Source: Endozoicomonas sp. SCSIO W0465 (GTDB lineage Bacteria; Pseudomonadota; Gammaproteobacteria; Pseudomonadales; Endozoicomonadaceae). Taken from it: a DNA stretch of 64,000 nt. The stretch spans positions 226,001 to 290,000 of the forward strand of contig NZ_CP092417.1 in the NCBI RefSeq assembly GCF_023716865.1. The letters run 5' to 3'. The notes under the pieces were generated by a model that did no database searches, was not told the DNA's origin, and was given only the letters and a program-made list of their open reading frames with translations. Shown piece after piece: positions 8,437-16,336 of this stretch. Made by a program: the position numbers and the translations under genes. Every line of letters begins with the position of its first letter. Position 1 is the stretch's first letter.

Positions 8437-9868
8437 CTTAAGGTAGACATTAAGCTCCACCCACTGCACAGAAGCCTAATCTTGTACGCCCTGAACAACC
8501 ATCCCGTGCAGGGTGTTCTCGTTTCGCATTATTTCCCCAGAAGTCCAGTAGCTTTTTAATGCATGAGACCAATGACTTTCCTGCATTCATCAACGATGAA
8601 ATCACATTACCAAACAGGTGAGTCCCACTTTTCATCACCTTGTGCGTCGAGATTTCCTCAATGCTCCCACTTTCACAGAGGTTCGCCTGTGCAGCATGGG
8701 CAAGGTACCTTTTCAACGTCACAACCACAAAGGACATCAGAATCAGGCTAAACACCAGTGTCGCTGATTTGGTGTTAAAACGATGCCACCCTGAATAGGA
8801 TTTGATCTCTTTGAAAATCAGCTCTATCTGCCACCGTAGACGATAGGCCTGGAGCACATCACTCAAGGTGAACTCCACCCGGTTCAGGTTGGTCACAACG
8901 AAAACCCACTTCTGTTTTTTGTCATTCCAGCGGACAACCAAGCGGAATGGCCAGGCTTTGAATCCCGGCCATTCTACATCCAGGTCGAGGCACTGGTCTT
9001 TGGGGAAGCCAGACAGTACATCCTTCAGTTTTTGTCCTTTGTAGCGATTGAGATTCTTGCCATCCTCCCGTACCGCGCTGAGTATCGTCGGGTTGATACT
9101 CTGAGGTGCCTTGCAGATAAAAGAACCCTCCCTGTCATCAATAGCGGCAAAGAGTTCCAGCTCAAAATAACCGGCATCCATTAGCATCAGGATATAGGCC
9201 ATGGATGTTGGCAGTGGTGGCAGACAGTCTCTTTCTGAACGGGTATCTTCAGTCAGCTGCACCCGCACCAGGTTGTTGGTGAGAAGATCCATTGTCGTAT
9301 GAAGCTCGACGGCAGCAGGACTGACCGTTGAGAACCTGCCGGGAAATGCTTCTTTCAGGGCATCATAGACAGCTTGTGACGAACCGTCCTGAATCAGAAT
9401 GTGCTCAAACTCTGAAAATGGACTGTCTTCATCAAACGCCATGACTTTGCGGGAAAATATTTCCAGACACTGCACCCATAGCCACAGGATAAGAGTAGGC
9501 AGCGCGTCCTTTTTAGCTTGATTTGCCCAAGAACGATAAGAGACATTCAGCCCCGTCAACTCGTTAAATTTACGGTGTAGATCCGCCTGGGTATCGCAGT
9601 TTCCATCACCAGCGAGGGCATCGATCAGTGAGAGGATAAAATCCAAAGGACGGATATCTCGCTGTCGTATAGTAAAACCAAGCTGTTCCGCCATACTTAG
9701 GAGTTCTGACCGGTCGAAACAGGTCAACAGTTTTTTTCAACTAATCTACTATTTGCAGTACTCATCTTGTTCAGCCATTGATAATGGTTTCGAAGCTTTA
9801 TTGTGGCTGTTCAAGGTGGGTTCTGCCGCCGGAAACGAACCTTTTTTGAGCTTAATGTCTACCCTAAG
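8437..9868 (-). mobile_element. IS4-family element, copy 1 (1432 bp)
   Basis: The termini are CTTAAGGTAGACATTAAGCTC and its near-exact inverse, with a single mismatch at position 5. The 10-bp target duplication AACCGTCTCT occurs at 8427-8436 and 9869-9878. The element carries one transposase gene. Copy 2 of identical length lies at 50236-51667, and a remnant lies at 54261-54568. Confidence 0.95.
8450..9727 (-). CDS. IS4-family DDE transposase (copy 1)
   Basis: This 425-aa transposase catalyses cut-and-paste movement of the element. The IS4 signature Y-(2)-R-(3)-E-(6)-K is seen as YRLRWQIELIFKEIK near residue 295. The first catalytic Asp is in the LIQDGSS region and the second is in the AAIDDREG region. 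It appears intact. Compared with the copy at 50377 it differs at only about five residues (for example Q/H at position 22 and W/R in SYRSWANQ), which indicates recent amplification. Confidence 0.92.
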   Translation of the reverse strand: MTCFDRSELLSMAEQLGFTIRQRDIRPLDFILSLIDALAGDGNCDTQADLHRKFNELTGLNVSYRSWANQAKKDALPTLILWLWVQCLEIFSRKVMAFDEDSPFSEFEHILIQDGSSQAVYDALKEAFPGRFSTVSPAAVELHTTMDLLTNNLVRVQLTEDTRSERDCLPPLPTSMAYILMLMDAGYFELELFAAIDDREGSFICKAPQSINPTILSAVREDGKNLNRYKGQKLKDVLSGFPKDQCLDLDVEWPGFKAWPFRLVVRWNDKKQKWVFVVTNLNRVEFTLSDVLQAYRLRWQIELIFKEIKSYSGWHRFNTKSATLVFSLILMSFVVVTLKRYLAHAAQANLCESGSIEEISTHKVMKSGTHLFGNVISSLMNAGKSLVSCIKKLLDFWGNNAKREHPARDGCSGRTRLGFCAVGGA

Positions 9869-9961
9869 AACCGTCTCTATCCGGGCAATGTCTGGAAGAT
9901 GGATCTGACGGGGCAGGGGATGCTCTCATTTGATGCTAACGATGGCAGAGGCTCACGTACT

Positions 9962-11073
9962 TAGGACTTACGCATTGATGACACCGATAAATTTTGGTAG
10001 GAGGTGATCCTTCCCCTTTGCAAAACTCTCAATGAAAGCGCCTATTGTCTCTTTAAACAGCCCCCGTTGGTGCTGATAAATATTCGTAAACTCCTGCTCT
10101 ATCTGCATTTTCTGGAGATAAACAAAAGCTAAAATTGCAGCAAATATATGGTTTCTGACGGGTCGTTCGCTGCGAACCTGAAAGTGCTCAATATGGCAAA
10201 CCTGCTTGATCGCCCTGTGAAACTGTTCGATCTGCCAGTGCTGGTCATGGATCTGCTTGAAGTCATTGCGTTCAAAAGGGACTTCCTCTGGCAAGTAAAC
10301 CACGTAGTGGCGACGCTGGTCTTTTAGCATCGTCCTGAACAACCGGATCTTACCGAAGTCTTTGAGCCATACATCCAGACCATTGTCGGGGATGTCGAGG
10401 TGTTGAACCTGCTGCCATTTACCTTTTTCCAGTGATACTGTCCTGTTTTTCTCAACGGCAAACATAAACCCAGTCTGATGGTTTTTAATCGTCTTCAGGT
10501 TAGTCGTGCAGCTGTACCAGGAGTCACCGGTAACGAACGCTGGCTTCAGCCCCCATACCAGCACTTCAATCAACATTTCACGGAAGTAGTCGTTTTTTGT
10601 CTTGTCTTCCGATTTGTCGTATATCCTGTAATTCACCGGCATATGGCGCCCGGATACGTCGGTGTAATAAAGGGTGATGAGGTTAACTCCCTTAACCACT
10701 CGGTGATGTTTACCCGACCAAAAGTGGCCAACCAGTGCCACGGAGTAGCTATAAGGTTTGTCGAGCACGCTGTCATCAACGCTCAGGGTGCCGCCAATAG
10801 GGTTTAAACTTTTGACTGCTTCATCGTACATATCTTTGGGCTGATAGTTTTCACGCTTAAGAAAGCGGTTTGCGCTATCGTGAGAAAAGTCGGTAACCTC
10901 GGCCAGTCTTGTGCATGTTGATGATTTTGGCTCACTAATCAAAAAGCCAATGTATTTTGCAAGAGTGCATCGTGCAGTGGTCGGTCGAGTGGTAGTTCTC
11001 ACTTTCATCCCTGAAGACATCTGTTTTTTGGCATTATCAAATTTTAGAGCCTGTTGTCAATGCGTAAGTCCTA
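9962..11073 (-). mobile_element. IS element with 5-bp target duplication, IS701-like
   Basis: The terminal inverted repeats begin TAGGACTTACGCATTGA. They are flanked by GTACT at 9957-9961 and 11074-11078. It is inserted in the second half of the chaperone gene and carries one transposase. The family assignment rests on the transposase. Confidence 0.85.
9968..11020 (-). CDS. DDE transposase, IS4/IS701-like superfamily
   Basis: This 350-aa transposase almost fills its 1.1-kb element. Candidate catalytic positions are DDSVLDK, GDSWYS and the HWQIEQFHRAIKQ helix, the last giving the Glu of the RNase H-like triad. The gene is full length and unbroken. It is distinct from the truncated transposase at 53772-54217, although both share the D-D-T/S-V-x-D/E-K style first motif. 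The IS701 label is tentative because that family usually makes 4-bp duplications. Confidence 0.8.
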   Translation of the reverse strand: MSSGMKVRTTTRPTTARCTLAKYIGFLISEPKSSTCTRLAEVTDFSHDSANRFLKRENYQPKDMYDEAVKSLNPIGGTLSVDDSVLDKPYSYSVALVGHFWSGKHHRVVKGVNLITLYYTDVSGRHMPVNYRIYDKSEDKTKNDYFREMLIEVLVWGLKPAFVTGDSWYSCTTNLKTIKNHQTGFMFAVEKNRTVSLEKGKWQQVQHLDIPDNGLDVWLKDFGKIRLFRTMLKDQRRHYVVYLPEEVPFERNDFKQIHDQHWQIEQFHRAIKQVCHIEHFQVRSERPVRNHIFAAILAFVYLQKMQIEQEFTNIYQHQRGLFKETIGAFIESFAKGKDHLLPKFIGVINA

Positions 11074-11116
11074 GTACTATGAAATATCCGGGTTAGGAGA
11101 AGAAAAAATGATGAGC

Positions 11117-11401
11117 TCAGCTGATTAGACTGATCCCCATCAGGTTCCCAAGCAGGAGACTGATGACGATGGATACTGGCAGCAGGGCTGCCAGCAAGGT
11201 TACCCACATTTTCAGGTTGGCGTGTTCCTGACGGAGGTTCCAGCGTGTTGCTGTGTACCTTTTGTCCTCATCCATCTCTGTGGATAAACCACAACCACTG
11301 CAGCTGACCTGCCACATTTTCATTCTTTGACTGCCTTTGCCAATAATCAGGTCGGCAAATATGGCTTTACCCCGACAACAGGGGCAGGGCTTTAATTTCA
11401 T
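11117..11401 (-). CDS. Lar-like zinc-ribbon membrane protein
   Basis: The 94-aa protein begins with a zinc-ribbon pattern (CPCC...CSGCG) followed by a Trp/Asn-containing segment (TATRWN). This resembles restriction-alleviation (Lar) family zinc fingers of phage and plasmid origin. Residues about 64-90 form a single hydrophobic helix (VTLLAALLPVSIVISLLLG), which would anchor it to the membrane. No partner gene is adjacent. A perfect DnaA box (11279-11287) lies inside the coding region. Function is unknown; the Lar link is only a motif resemblance. Confidence 0.55.
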   Translation of the reverse strand: MKLKPCPCCRGKAIFADLIIGKGSQRMKMWQVSCSGCGLSTEMDEDKRYTATRWNLRQEHANLKMWVTLLAALLPVSIVISLLLGNLMGISLIS

Positions 11402-11489
11402 GACTCTTCCCTGAGTGATATCTATCTTTTTAACTGGTTATACCCTGTGTATGAATAGCTTATTCACAGGTTTTAACAGGTTATCCACA
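11279..11489. promoter_or_regulatory. Cluster of three DnaA-box sequences
   Basis: Exact matches to TTATNCACA occur at 11279-11287 (reverse, TGTGGATAA), 11460-11468 (TTATTCACA) and 11481-11489 (TTATCCACA). The last two lie in the 120-bp gap between the Lar-like gene and purU, 12 bp apart and in the same direction. They may regulate the small gene or titrate DnaA. No dnaA or other origin genes are nearby. Confidence 0.5.
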
Positions 11490-11524
11490 GGTAAGCGACT
11501 AAGACTGACGCTTTCCTATAGGAA

Positions 11525-12379
11525 CTATCCTAAAATAATGGTCTTTCTGCCATCAACAATAACCCGGTCTTCGATGTGATACCTTAATCCACGGGCCAGT
11601 ACACTTTTCTCAACATCCTTTCCTAACCGAACCATCGCTTCTGGCAGGTGGTGATGACCTACCCTGATCACGTCCTGTTCGATGATAGGGCCAGCATCAA
11701 GGATTTCTGTCACGTAGTGGCAGGTGGCACCAACCAGCTTAACGCCTCGTTCATAGGCCTGATGGTAGGGTTTGGCACCCACAAAGGACGGCAGAAAACT
11801 GTGATGAATATTAATGACACGGTCTGCATACAGCTTGCACAATTGCGGTGGCAATATTTGCATATAACGTGCAAGTACAATCGTATCAACACTGTACTCA
11901 TCGAGAAGTGAGGTCATTTTCGCGAATGCCGGTGCCTTATCGTCTTTATCCACCGGTACGTGATGATAGGGAATACCGTGCCACTCTACATAACTGCGTA
12001 AATCCTCATGATTGGAGATGACACAGGGAATTTCCATGTTCAGGTCACCACTGCGCCAGCGATAGAGCAGATCAGACAGGCAGTGAGCCTCTTTACTGGC
12101 CAGCAGAGCTACCCGCTGGGGCGTCCCTGAGTCATTGATGCGCCAGTCCAGGCTCAGCTTTTCCGCGACCGGTGTAAAGTGCTCCTTAAATTCATCCACA
12201 GAAAAAGGCAGGCTGTCTGCCTTGATTTCATTGCGCATGTAGAAGCGGCCGGTGAGAGGGTCAGAGTGGTGGTTGGCTTCAACAATCCAGCCGCCATGTC
12301 GAGCAATGAAGTCGCTGACGGTGGCTACAATGCCAGTAGAGTCCGGGCAGGAGACAAGTAAACGATAAGTTCTGGTCAT
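11525..12379 (-). CDS. purU: Formyltetrahydrofolate deformylase
   Basis: PurU hydrolyses 10-formyl-THF to formate and THF, supplying formate for PurT and balancing one-carbon pools. The 284-aa protein has an N-terminal ACT domain (about 1-80, starting MTRTYRLLVSCPDSTGIV). A formyltransferase-like catalytic domain follows, with INIHHSFLPSF and the LDAGPIIEQD aspartate motif. The frame opens earlier at a TTG, but the ATG at 12379 gives the length and N-terminus typical of the family. It is a monocistronic leftward gene as far as spacing shows. Confidence 0.93.
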   Translation of the reverse strand: MTRTYRLLVSCPDSTGIVATVSDFIARHGGWIVEANHHSDPLTGRFYMRNEIKADSLPFSVDEFKEHFTPVAEKLSLDWRINDSGTPQRVALLASKEAHCLSDLLYRWRSGDLNMEIPCVISNHEDLRSYVEWHGIPYHHVPVDKDDKAPAFAKMTSLLDEYSVDTIVLARYMQILPPQLCKLYADRVINIHHSFLPSFVGAKPYHQAYERGVKLVGATCHYVTEILDAGPIIEQDVIRVGHHHLPEAMVRLGKDVEKSVLARGLRYHIEDRVIVDGRKTIILG

Positions 12380-12569
12380 GATACTTAAAAAAAGTAAATT
12401 GAGAGACAATTATAAGTAGTTAGTGCTGTGAAATCATATTTTGCTTTGTGTTGATCAGAGCCTGGGCCGATTTCGCAGGTCTTCTGAGCCATTAAGTGAC
12501 ACTGGTTTGTCATCAATTGCTGTGGAGTGGTTCTTTTACAGAACGATGTTTATACCGGTGATTGACCGT

Positions 12570-12911
12570 TTAAAAGATATCATCACCATCCTCAAGAAGC
12601 TGCGTTGTATCCGAATTGCTTCGCAGGCTTTCGCGATACCGTCGGCGATTGAGCAGCTTGCTCTGAACGGCTTCGGGAAACTCAGTGAACTGAATAATCT
12701 GTTTGTCTATCAACAGGTCAATAACGTCTTCAAGCACACGTATGAAATCAGCATCGGACGATTCCATGATTCCGGTACTGATCTCAGGGTTTTTTTGTAA
12801 GAAAAGCTTCAGGCTTTTATCTTCCATATCAGCACGTTGCCATTGGTTCGAAAGCGGCTTGTCGGAGACTGCACAAACCTGATGGTTATCATCCCTGAGT
12901 ACGTAGAGCAT
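12570..12911 (-). CDS. Conserved hypothetical protein
   Basis: The 113-aa soluble protein starting MLYVLRDDNHQ resembles small gammaproteobacterial proteins often mis-titled tryptophan synthase beta-like; their role is unknown to me. No signal peptide or membrane segment is present. The C-terminal third is acidic and polar. An in-frame ATG five codons upstream exists but has no ribosome binding site, whereas the chosen ATG follows a purine-rich GAGAGAAAAGGA. It lies downstream of the lipoprotein gene on the same strand. Confidence 0.6.
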   Translation of the reverse strand: MLYVLRDDNHQVCAVSDKPLSNQWQRADMEDKSLKLFLQKNPEISTGIMESSDADFIRVLEDVIDLLIDKQIIQFTEFPEAVQSKLLNRRRYRESLRSNSDTTQLLEDGDDIF

Positions 12912-12965
12912 GTCCTTTTCTCTCATGTTGAATTAACGTGTGTCAGCTTCATGGGACCCATTGGC

Positions 12966-13532
12966 TTATTGAAGAGGCATGGCTGCAACAAGGTCAGCAA
13001 TAAGCTTTCGGCTCACTTCGTAGGCAGCTTCATCAGGGCGTCCTTCTCCCAGGCCATTTATGCTCCAAATGGTTTCTCCTGAAGCAATATCCGTCACTTT
13101 CAGCTGGAGTACGGTTGAAAAACGGTTGTGTTCATCATATTGCCACTCAAGAATTTCACCCGACATTGAAAGGTTGATGTTGTTGCTCTTTGCCCAGAGC
13201 TGAGCCCGCTCCAGTTCATAGATATCGGCAAGATAACTGGGTGCGGGGTTGGTTTCTGGTTGTTTAAAAACCGTCGTATTGGTGATGCCCGCCGAAGCCA
13301 GCTGAACCAACAAAATACGCTTGAGCTGGATTGTTTCTTCATCCGGGATCCGGGTATGGCTTATGAATGGCAGAATTGCCAGGCCAGAACTTCTGGGGAT
13401 TCCATCCTGATACTGTTTGTCTATTTTACTGGCCGTTAGTTGGCATCCGGTCAGCGTCATCGACAGTAAACCCAGCATTAGAATGAAGGCAAATGGTTGC
13501 TGAAATCTGCCCGTGAAGCGTTTATTTCTCAT
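12966..13532 (-). CDS. Outer-membrane-type lipoprotein of unknown function
   Basis: The protein has a lipoprotein signal peptide (hydrophobic FAFILMLGLLSM, lipobox LTGC), so it is predicted to be lipidated at that Cys. The residue after Cys is Gln rather than Asp, which favours outer-membrane sorting. The mature domain (about 160 aa) starts with an AILPF strand, reminiscent of CsgG/LpoB-type periplasmic folds (GLAILPF... SGEILEW... DIASGETIW). That resemblance is only structural intuition. Its start overlaps the nudF stop by 11 bp, so it is translationally coupled. An alternative ATG lies at 13547. Confidence 0.65.
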   Translation of the reverse strand: MRNKRFTGRFQQPFAFILMLGLLSMTLTGCQLTASKIDKQYQDGIPRSSGLAILPFISHTRIPDEETIQLKRILLVQLASAGITNTTVFKQPETNPAPSYLADIYELERAQLWAKSNNINLSMSGEILEWQYDEHNRFSTVLQLKVTDIASGETIWSINGLGEGRPDEAAYEVSRKLIADLVAAMPLQ

Positions 13533-14136
13533 ATTGGCATAACTCATGATGGTTCAGCTTGAGCCATTGCAGGGCAATGACTGCTGGCGCGTTGGCAATC
13601 CTTCCATCTTCCACCATATCATAAGCCTGTGGGAAGGGAAGAACATGAACCCTGATATCCTCACCTTCATCGGCAACGCCAAAAACACCGCCAGCATCAG
13701 TGGCGTCCACCAGACCACAGAACAGCTTTAATTTTTCATTACTGGCACCAGGGCTGACATAAAAGTCAGATACCGGCATTAATGAGGTAATCCGGTAACC
13801 GGTTTCTTCCTCTACTTCACGCAGAGCGACTTCTTCGAGCGTTTCTCCGGGCTCACTGATGCCGGCAACCACCTCCAACAACCAGGGATCATCGTTGCTC
13901 AAAAAAGGCCCCATGCGGAATTGCTCAACCAGAACGACCTGATCATGAACCGGATCAAATAAAATAACGCCGACCGAAGGTGGCCTTACGGTGGCTTCAC
14001 GAATCAGGGGGCAACTGACTCCCCCTTTGAAGAGTCGATGAGTAATCTTATATTTAAAGAGCTTCAGAAAGCCTGAATAAACCTTTTCCTCTTCCTGAAC
14101 CTGTACATCGCTGGCATCAAGACCCGAAAGCTTCAT
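13522..14136 (-). CDS. nudF: ADP-ribose pyrophosphatase (Nudix hydrolase)
   Basis: This enzyme hydrolyses ADP-ribose to AMP and ribose 5-phosphate. The 204-aa protein contains a complete Nudix box: G92, x5, E98, x7, R106-E107, E110-E111, x, G113. The length and the preceding EQFRMGPF segment fit the NudF/YqiE family. A good AGGGAA ribosome binding site precedes the ATG. It overlaps the upstream nadD-like gene by 4 bp (ATGA) and the downstream lipoprotein gene by 11 bp, forming a tight three-gene unit. The NAD-related neighbour supports a role in pyridine nucleotide turnover. Confidence 0.9.
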   Translation of the reverse strand: MKLSGLDASDVQVQEEEKVYSGFLKLFKYKITHRLFKGGVSCPLIREATVRPPSVGVILFDPVHDQVVLVEQFRMGPFLSNDDPWLLEVVAGISEPGETLEEVALREVEEETGYRITSLMPVSDFYVSPGASNEKLKLFCGLVDATDAGGVFGVADEGEDIRVHVLPFPQAYDMVEDGRIANAPAVIALQWLKLNHHELCQYEK

Positions 14137-14708
14137 GAGTTCCCTGTCTGGTATAAGTTATGATTCATAATAAAAGCCTGAACTGAAGGTAGCAGCATAT
14201 TCAAACCCTGTTGAAGATCATCATCGGCTATTTTTGAGGATTCAAGAACTTTGCGTACATCACTACTGCGGACAGCGAGCCGCTCGGTAGCGGTGAAGAT
14301 AGGCCATTTTTTCTCAATTTCTCTCCACTTATAAAATCGCTTCCAGGTTTCAGGGCTTGCATTATCAGGTCCCCGGATAAAAGAAATAGTGGCCTTGCCT
14401 TGGTATTTGCTGGTTAAGGCTGTCATCAGGTCATAGGTGTATACTGGCTTACCGGGGGCCTGTTCCAGCAACTCTGATTCCAGGTCACAAACTTCCAGGG
14501 GACAGCCGACATCAGCTTCATCAATAAAACACTGCAACATTTGCAGACGAAGGCTGAAGGGCAGTGGATTTTTGTCGAAAGCATGAAATGCACTGGGAAC
14601 CAGCAGAATGCAATCATGGCCGGTAGCAGCCTGCTGCAGAACATCCAGATGCCCAAGTGTCGGGGGGTCAAATGCTGAGCCAAATATACCCAGCCTGATA
14701 AGGCTCAT
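14133..14708 (-). CDS. Nicotinate-nucleotide adenylyltransferase-like protein
   Basis: The 191-aa member of the nucleotidylyltransferase superfamily has the GIFGSAFDPPTLGHL signature (T/HxGH) at its N-terminus and the RSSDVR motif late in the protein, equivalent to ISSTxIR of NadD. The expected reaction is adenylation of nicotinate (or nicotinamide) mononucleotide to a dinucleotide for NAD synthesis. The ATG at 14708 has GGAG eight bases upstream; a GTG two codons earlier is less likely. It is first in an overlapping operon with nudF. It may be a second, non-canonical NadD, because the classical gene normally lies beside proA/holA. Confidence 0.75.
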   Translation of the reverse strand: MSLIRLGIFGSAFDPPTLGHLDVLQQAATGHDCILLVPSAFHAFDKNPLPFSLRLQMLQCFIDEADVGCPLEVCDLESELLEQAPGKPVYTYDLMTALTSKYQGKATISFIRGPDNASPETWKRFYKWREIEKKWPIFTATERLAVRSSDVRKVLESSKIADDDLQQGLNMLLPSVQAFIMNHNLYQTGNS

Positions 14709-14739
14709 TATCACGTCTCCATTTCTGACTGTCTCCTGG

Positions 14740-14899
14740 GAGGCTGACCGAGAATAGCGCCCGTAGCGAGGATGGCAGAAAATTGAGGATAAAAAGTCGG
14801 AAATTTTTAGTGAATAGTGGTTCTATGTGCTAAAAATTTCCTACTTTTTAGACCAATTTGCTGCCACCGTAGTAGGGCAGTCTGTTCTCGGTCAGCCTC
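14740..14899. mobile_element. MITE related to the IS1182-type element at 41103
   Basis: This 160-bp non-coding element has termini GAGGCTGACCGAGAA, differing by one base from the ends of the IS1182-type element at 41103-42816. It is flanked by CTGG on the left and CTAG on the right, close to the CTAG duplication used by that IS. The centre has a second inverted repeat (AAAAAGT..GGAAATTTTTAG against CTAAAAATTTCCTACTTTTT). It is probably mobilised in trans. Confidence 0.75.
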
Positions 14900-15133
14900 C
14901 TAGCCTAATGGCTGGTTGGCATTAAACCGGACAGGCGAGCAACATAGCTGTCGCATTATATCGATTTTATAAGTTTTGCCGAGGGTATCGAAAAGGTGGG
15001 TTTAATCCGAATCTGGCAACGACGCATTACGTATCCGGCACTGTTTTTTTACTGATAGGCAAATAATTTGTGTCAGGTAATATTTTCTATCCGGAATAAC
15101 TCCCTGTCACTGAGATAGTGATGGCATTTTTCG

Positions 15134-15183
15134 AGGCCCGATATCTCCCTCTTTACTTCCCCCTTTGATATCGGGCCTTTTTT
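15134..15183 (+). terminator. Strong rho-independent terminator without an annotated gene
   Basis: AGGCCCGATATC (15134-15145) and GATATCGGGCCT (15167-15178) form a 12-bp perfect stem followed by a T-rich run on the plus strand. Both flanking genes are on the minus strand, so the terminator implies a rightward transcript starting between 14904 and 15130. That stretch is otherwise non-coding and could encode a small RNA. Confidence 0.75.
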
Positions 15184-15286
15184 ATTTTTTGCCCTGCCTC
15201 GTCTTCACCAGTGCCACGAAAAAATCGGCTTGTCTTTCATTCAGCCCTGATCGCTCTCAATCTTTCTGAAATTCCTGCTGCATAAA

Positions 15287-16162
15287 TTACACGGTGACAA
15301 GAACAGAATCAGGAACCTGAATTTCGACAGACACTGGCAAATGATCCGTAATAGGAAGATTGATAACACCAAAACGGTTAACAATCAGGGATGGGCTGAT
15401 CAGAATATGATCCAGGGAGCGTTTTGGCTGCCAGCTGGGAAAGGTATTTTGTCCCCGGTGGGCTGCATGAAGGGATGTGTCTTTCAGGGGGGAGTCATTG
15501 AGTAACTGGTCCGCATGGGTATTCATATCACCCATCAGCACGACATGCCGACTATCTTGCACAACATCACGGATATAGGAGAGCTGGATATTTCTTGTTC
15601 TTTTGCTCAGTGCCAGATGCATCATCACGACGGTCAGAGGGTCCTCAGGGTTGCCAAATCGGGCGACGATCGCACCTCGCCCGGGAATCAGGCCGGGTAG
15701 TTTATGGTCTTCCAGTGATACGGGCTCAAAGCGGCTGAGCAGACCATTACTGTGCTGTGCCAGCTTGCCAAGATTTCTGTTGATCTGATGATACCAGTAG
15801 GGAAAGTGCCCTTTCAGGGCCAGATATTCCGTTTGGTTGATAAAGCCACTGCGAATACTTCCACCATCTGCTTCCTGCAGGGCAACCAGGTCAAACTCCG
15901 GAAGAACGCCGGCAATCCTGTTCAGGGTGGTCAGTCGATTGGCATGAGGAAGAATATGTTGCCAGCTGCGAGTCAGGTAATGCCGGTATTGCTGGGTATT
16001 GATACCCACCTGAATGTTAAAGCTGAGCAGGTTAAGGGTGTTTTTGTTCAGCTGACAAGGCGCTCCGCCCTGTGCCGAGTGATGAATATGCCCGGAACGG
16101 TACTGACAACGCTGTCGGTGTAGGCGTCGGTGGATGGCACCGGTAAGAGTTCGAATGGGCAT
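15287..16162 (-). CDS. Endonuclease/exonuclease/phosphatase family protein
   Basis: This Mg-dependent phosphodiesterase-fold protein has 291 aa. The core begins LLSFNIQVG at about residue 46, with catalytic-type motifs LQEADGG, MGDMNTHAD, RSLDHILIS and the C-terminal DHLPVSV. The N-terminal 45 residues are rich in Arg and His. No signal peptide is seen. The same gene precedes dsbA and a cytochrome c gene in pseudomonads, so the position is conserved. Its natural substrate (DNA, RNA or phospholipid headgroup) is unknown. Confidence 0.85.
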   Translation of the reverse strand: MPIRTLTGAIHRRLHRQRCQYRSGHIHHSAQGGAPCQLNKNTLNLLSFNIQVGINTQQYRHYLTRSWQHILPHANRLTTLNRIAGVLPEFDLVALQEADGGSIRSGFINQTEYLALKGHFPYWYHQINRNLGKLAQHSNGLLSRFEPVSLEDHKLPGLIPGRGAIVARFGNPEDPLTVVMMHLALSKRTRNIQLSYIRDVVQDSRHVVLMGDMNTHADQLLNDSPLKDTSLHAAHRGQNTFPSWQPKRSLDHILISPSLIVNRFGVINLPITDHLPVSVEIQVPDSVLVTV

Positions 16163-16336
16163 AGTGCTTTACCGCCAGAAATGGACACGGGATAACGATG
16201 GACAGATATTACAGGCCTTTTATTCCACTTCCTGCAAAGATTTATCGATGCTTTACAAAATCAAGTGGTTAAAGGCCGAACGTTTGCCATTTAACCGCCT
16301 CTTTAACCACCTCTGTAATGGAACCGGGGATTGTCA

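Larger units (their letters stand above)
7839..11096 (+). pseudogene. Fimbrial periplasmic chaperone, split by two IS elements
   Basis: The gene starts at ATG 7839 with a signal peptide (GIAGLLLSQSLFAQ). A PapD-like first domain follows, including the conserved G1-like strand SPNRVIMPPGSRRLVRL. The frame is cut at 8436 by an IS4 element flanked by a 10-bp duplication. It resumes at 9879 (residues YPGNVWKM...), is cut again at 9961 by a second IS with a 5-bp duplication, and ends with MKYPG and TAG at 11096. Removing both elements and one copy of each duplication restores one uninterrupted frame. As it stands, the product would stop at 8441 after about 200 residues and lack much of domain 2. 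It would have served the pilins encoded on the opposite strand. Confidence 0.88.

Noticed and set aside
11279..11489. Chromosomal replication origin
   Set aside because: DnaA boxes alone are not enough: no AT-rich unwinding region, dnaA, dnaN, gidA or parA lie nearby.
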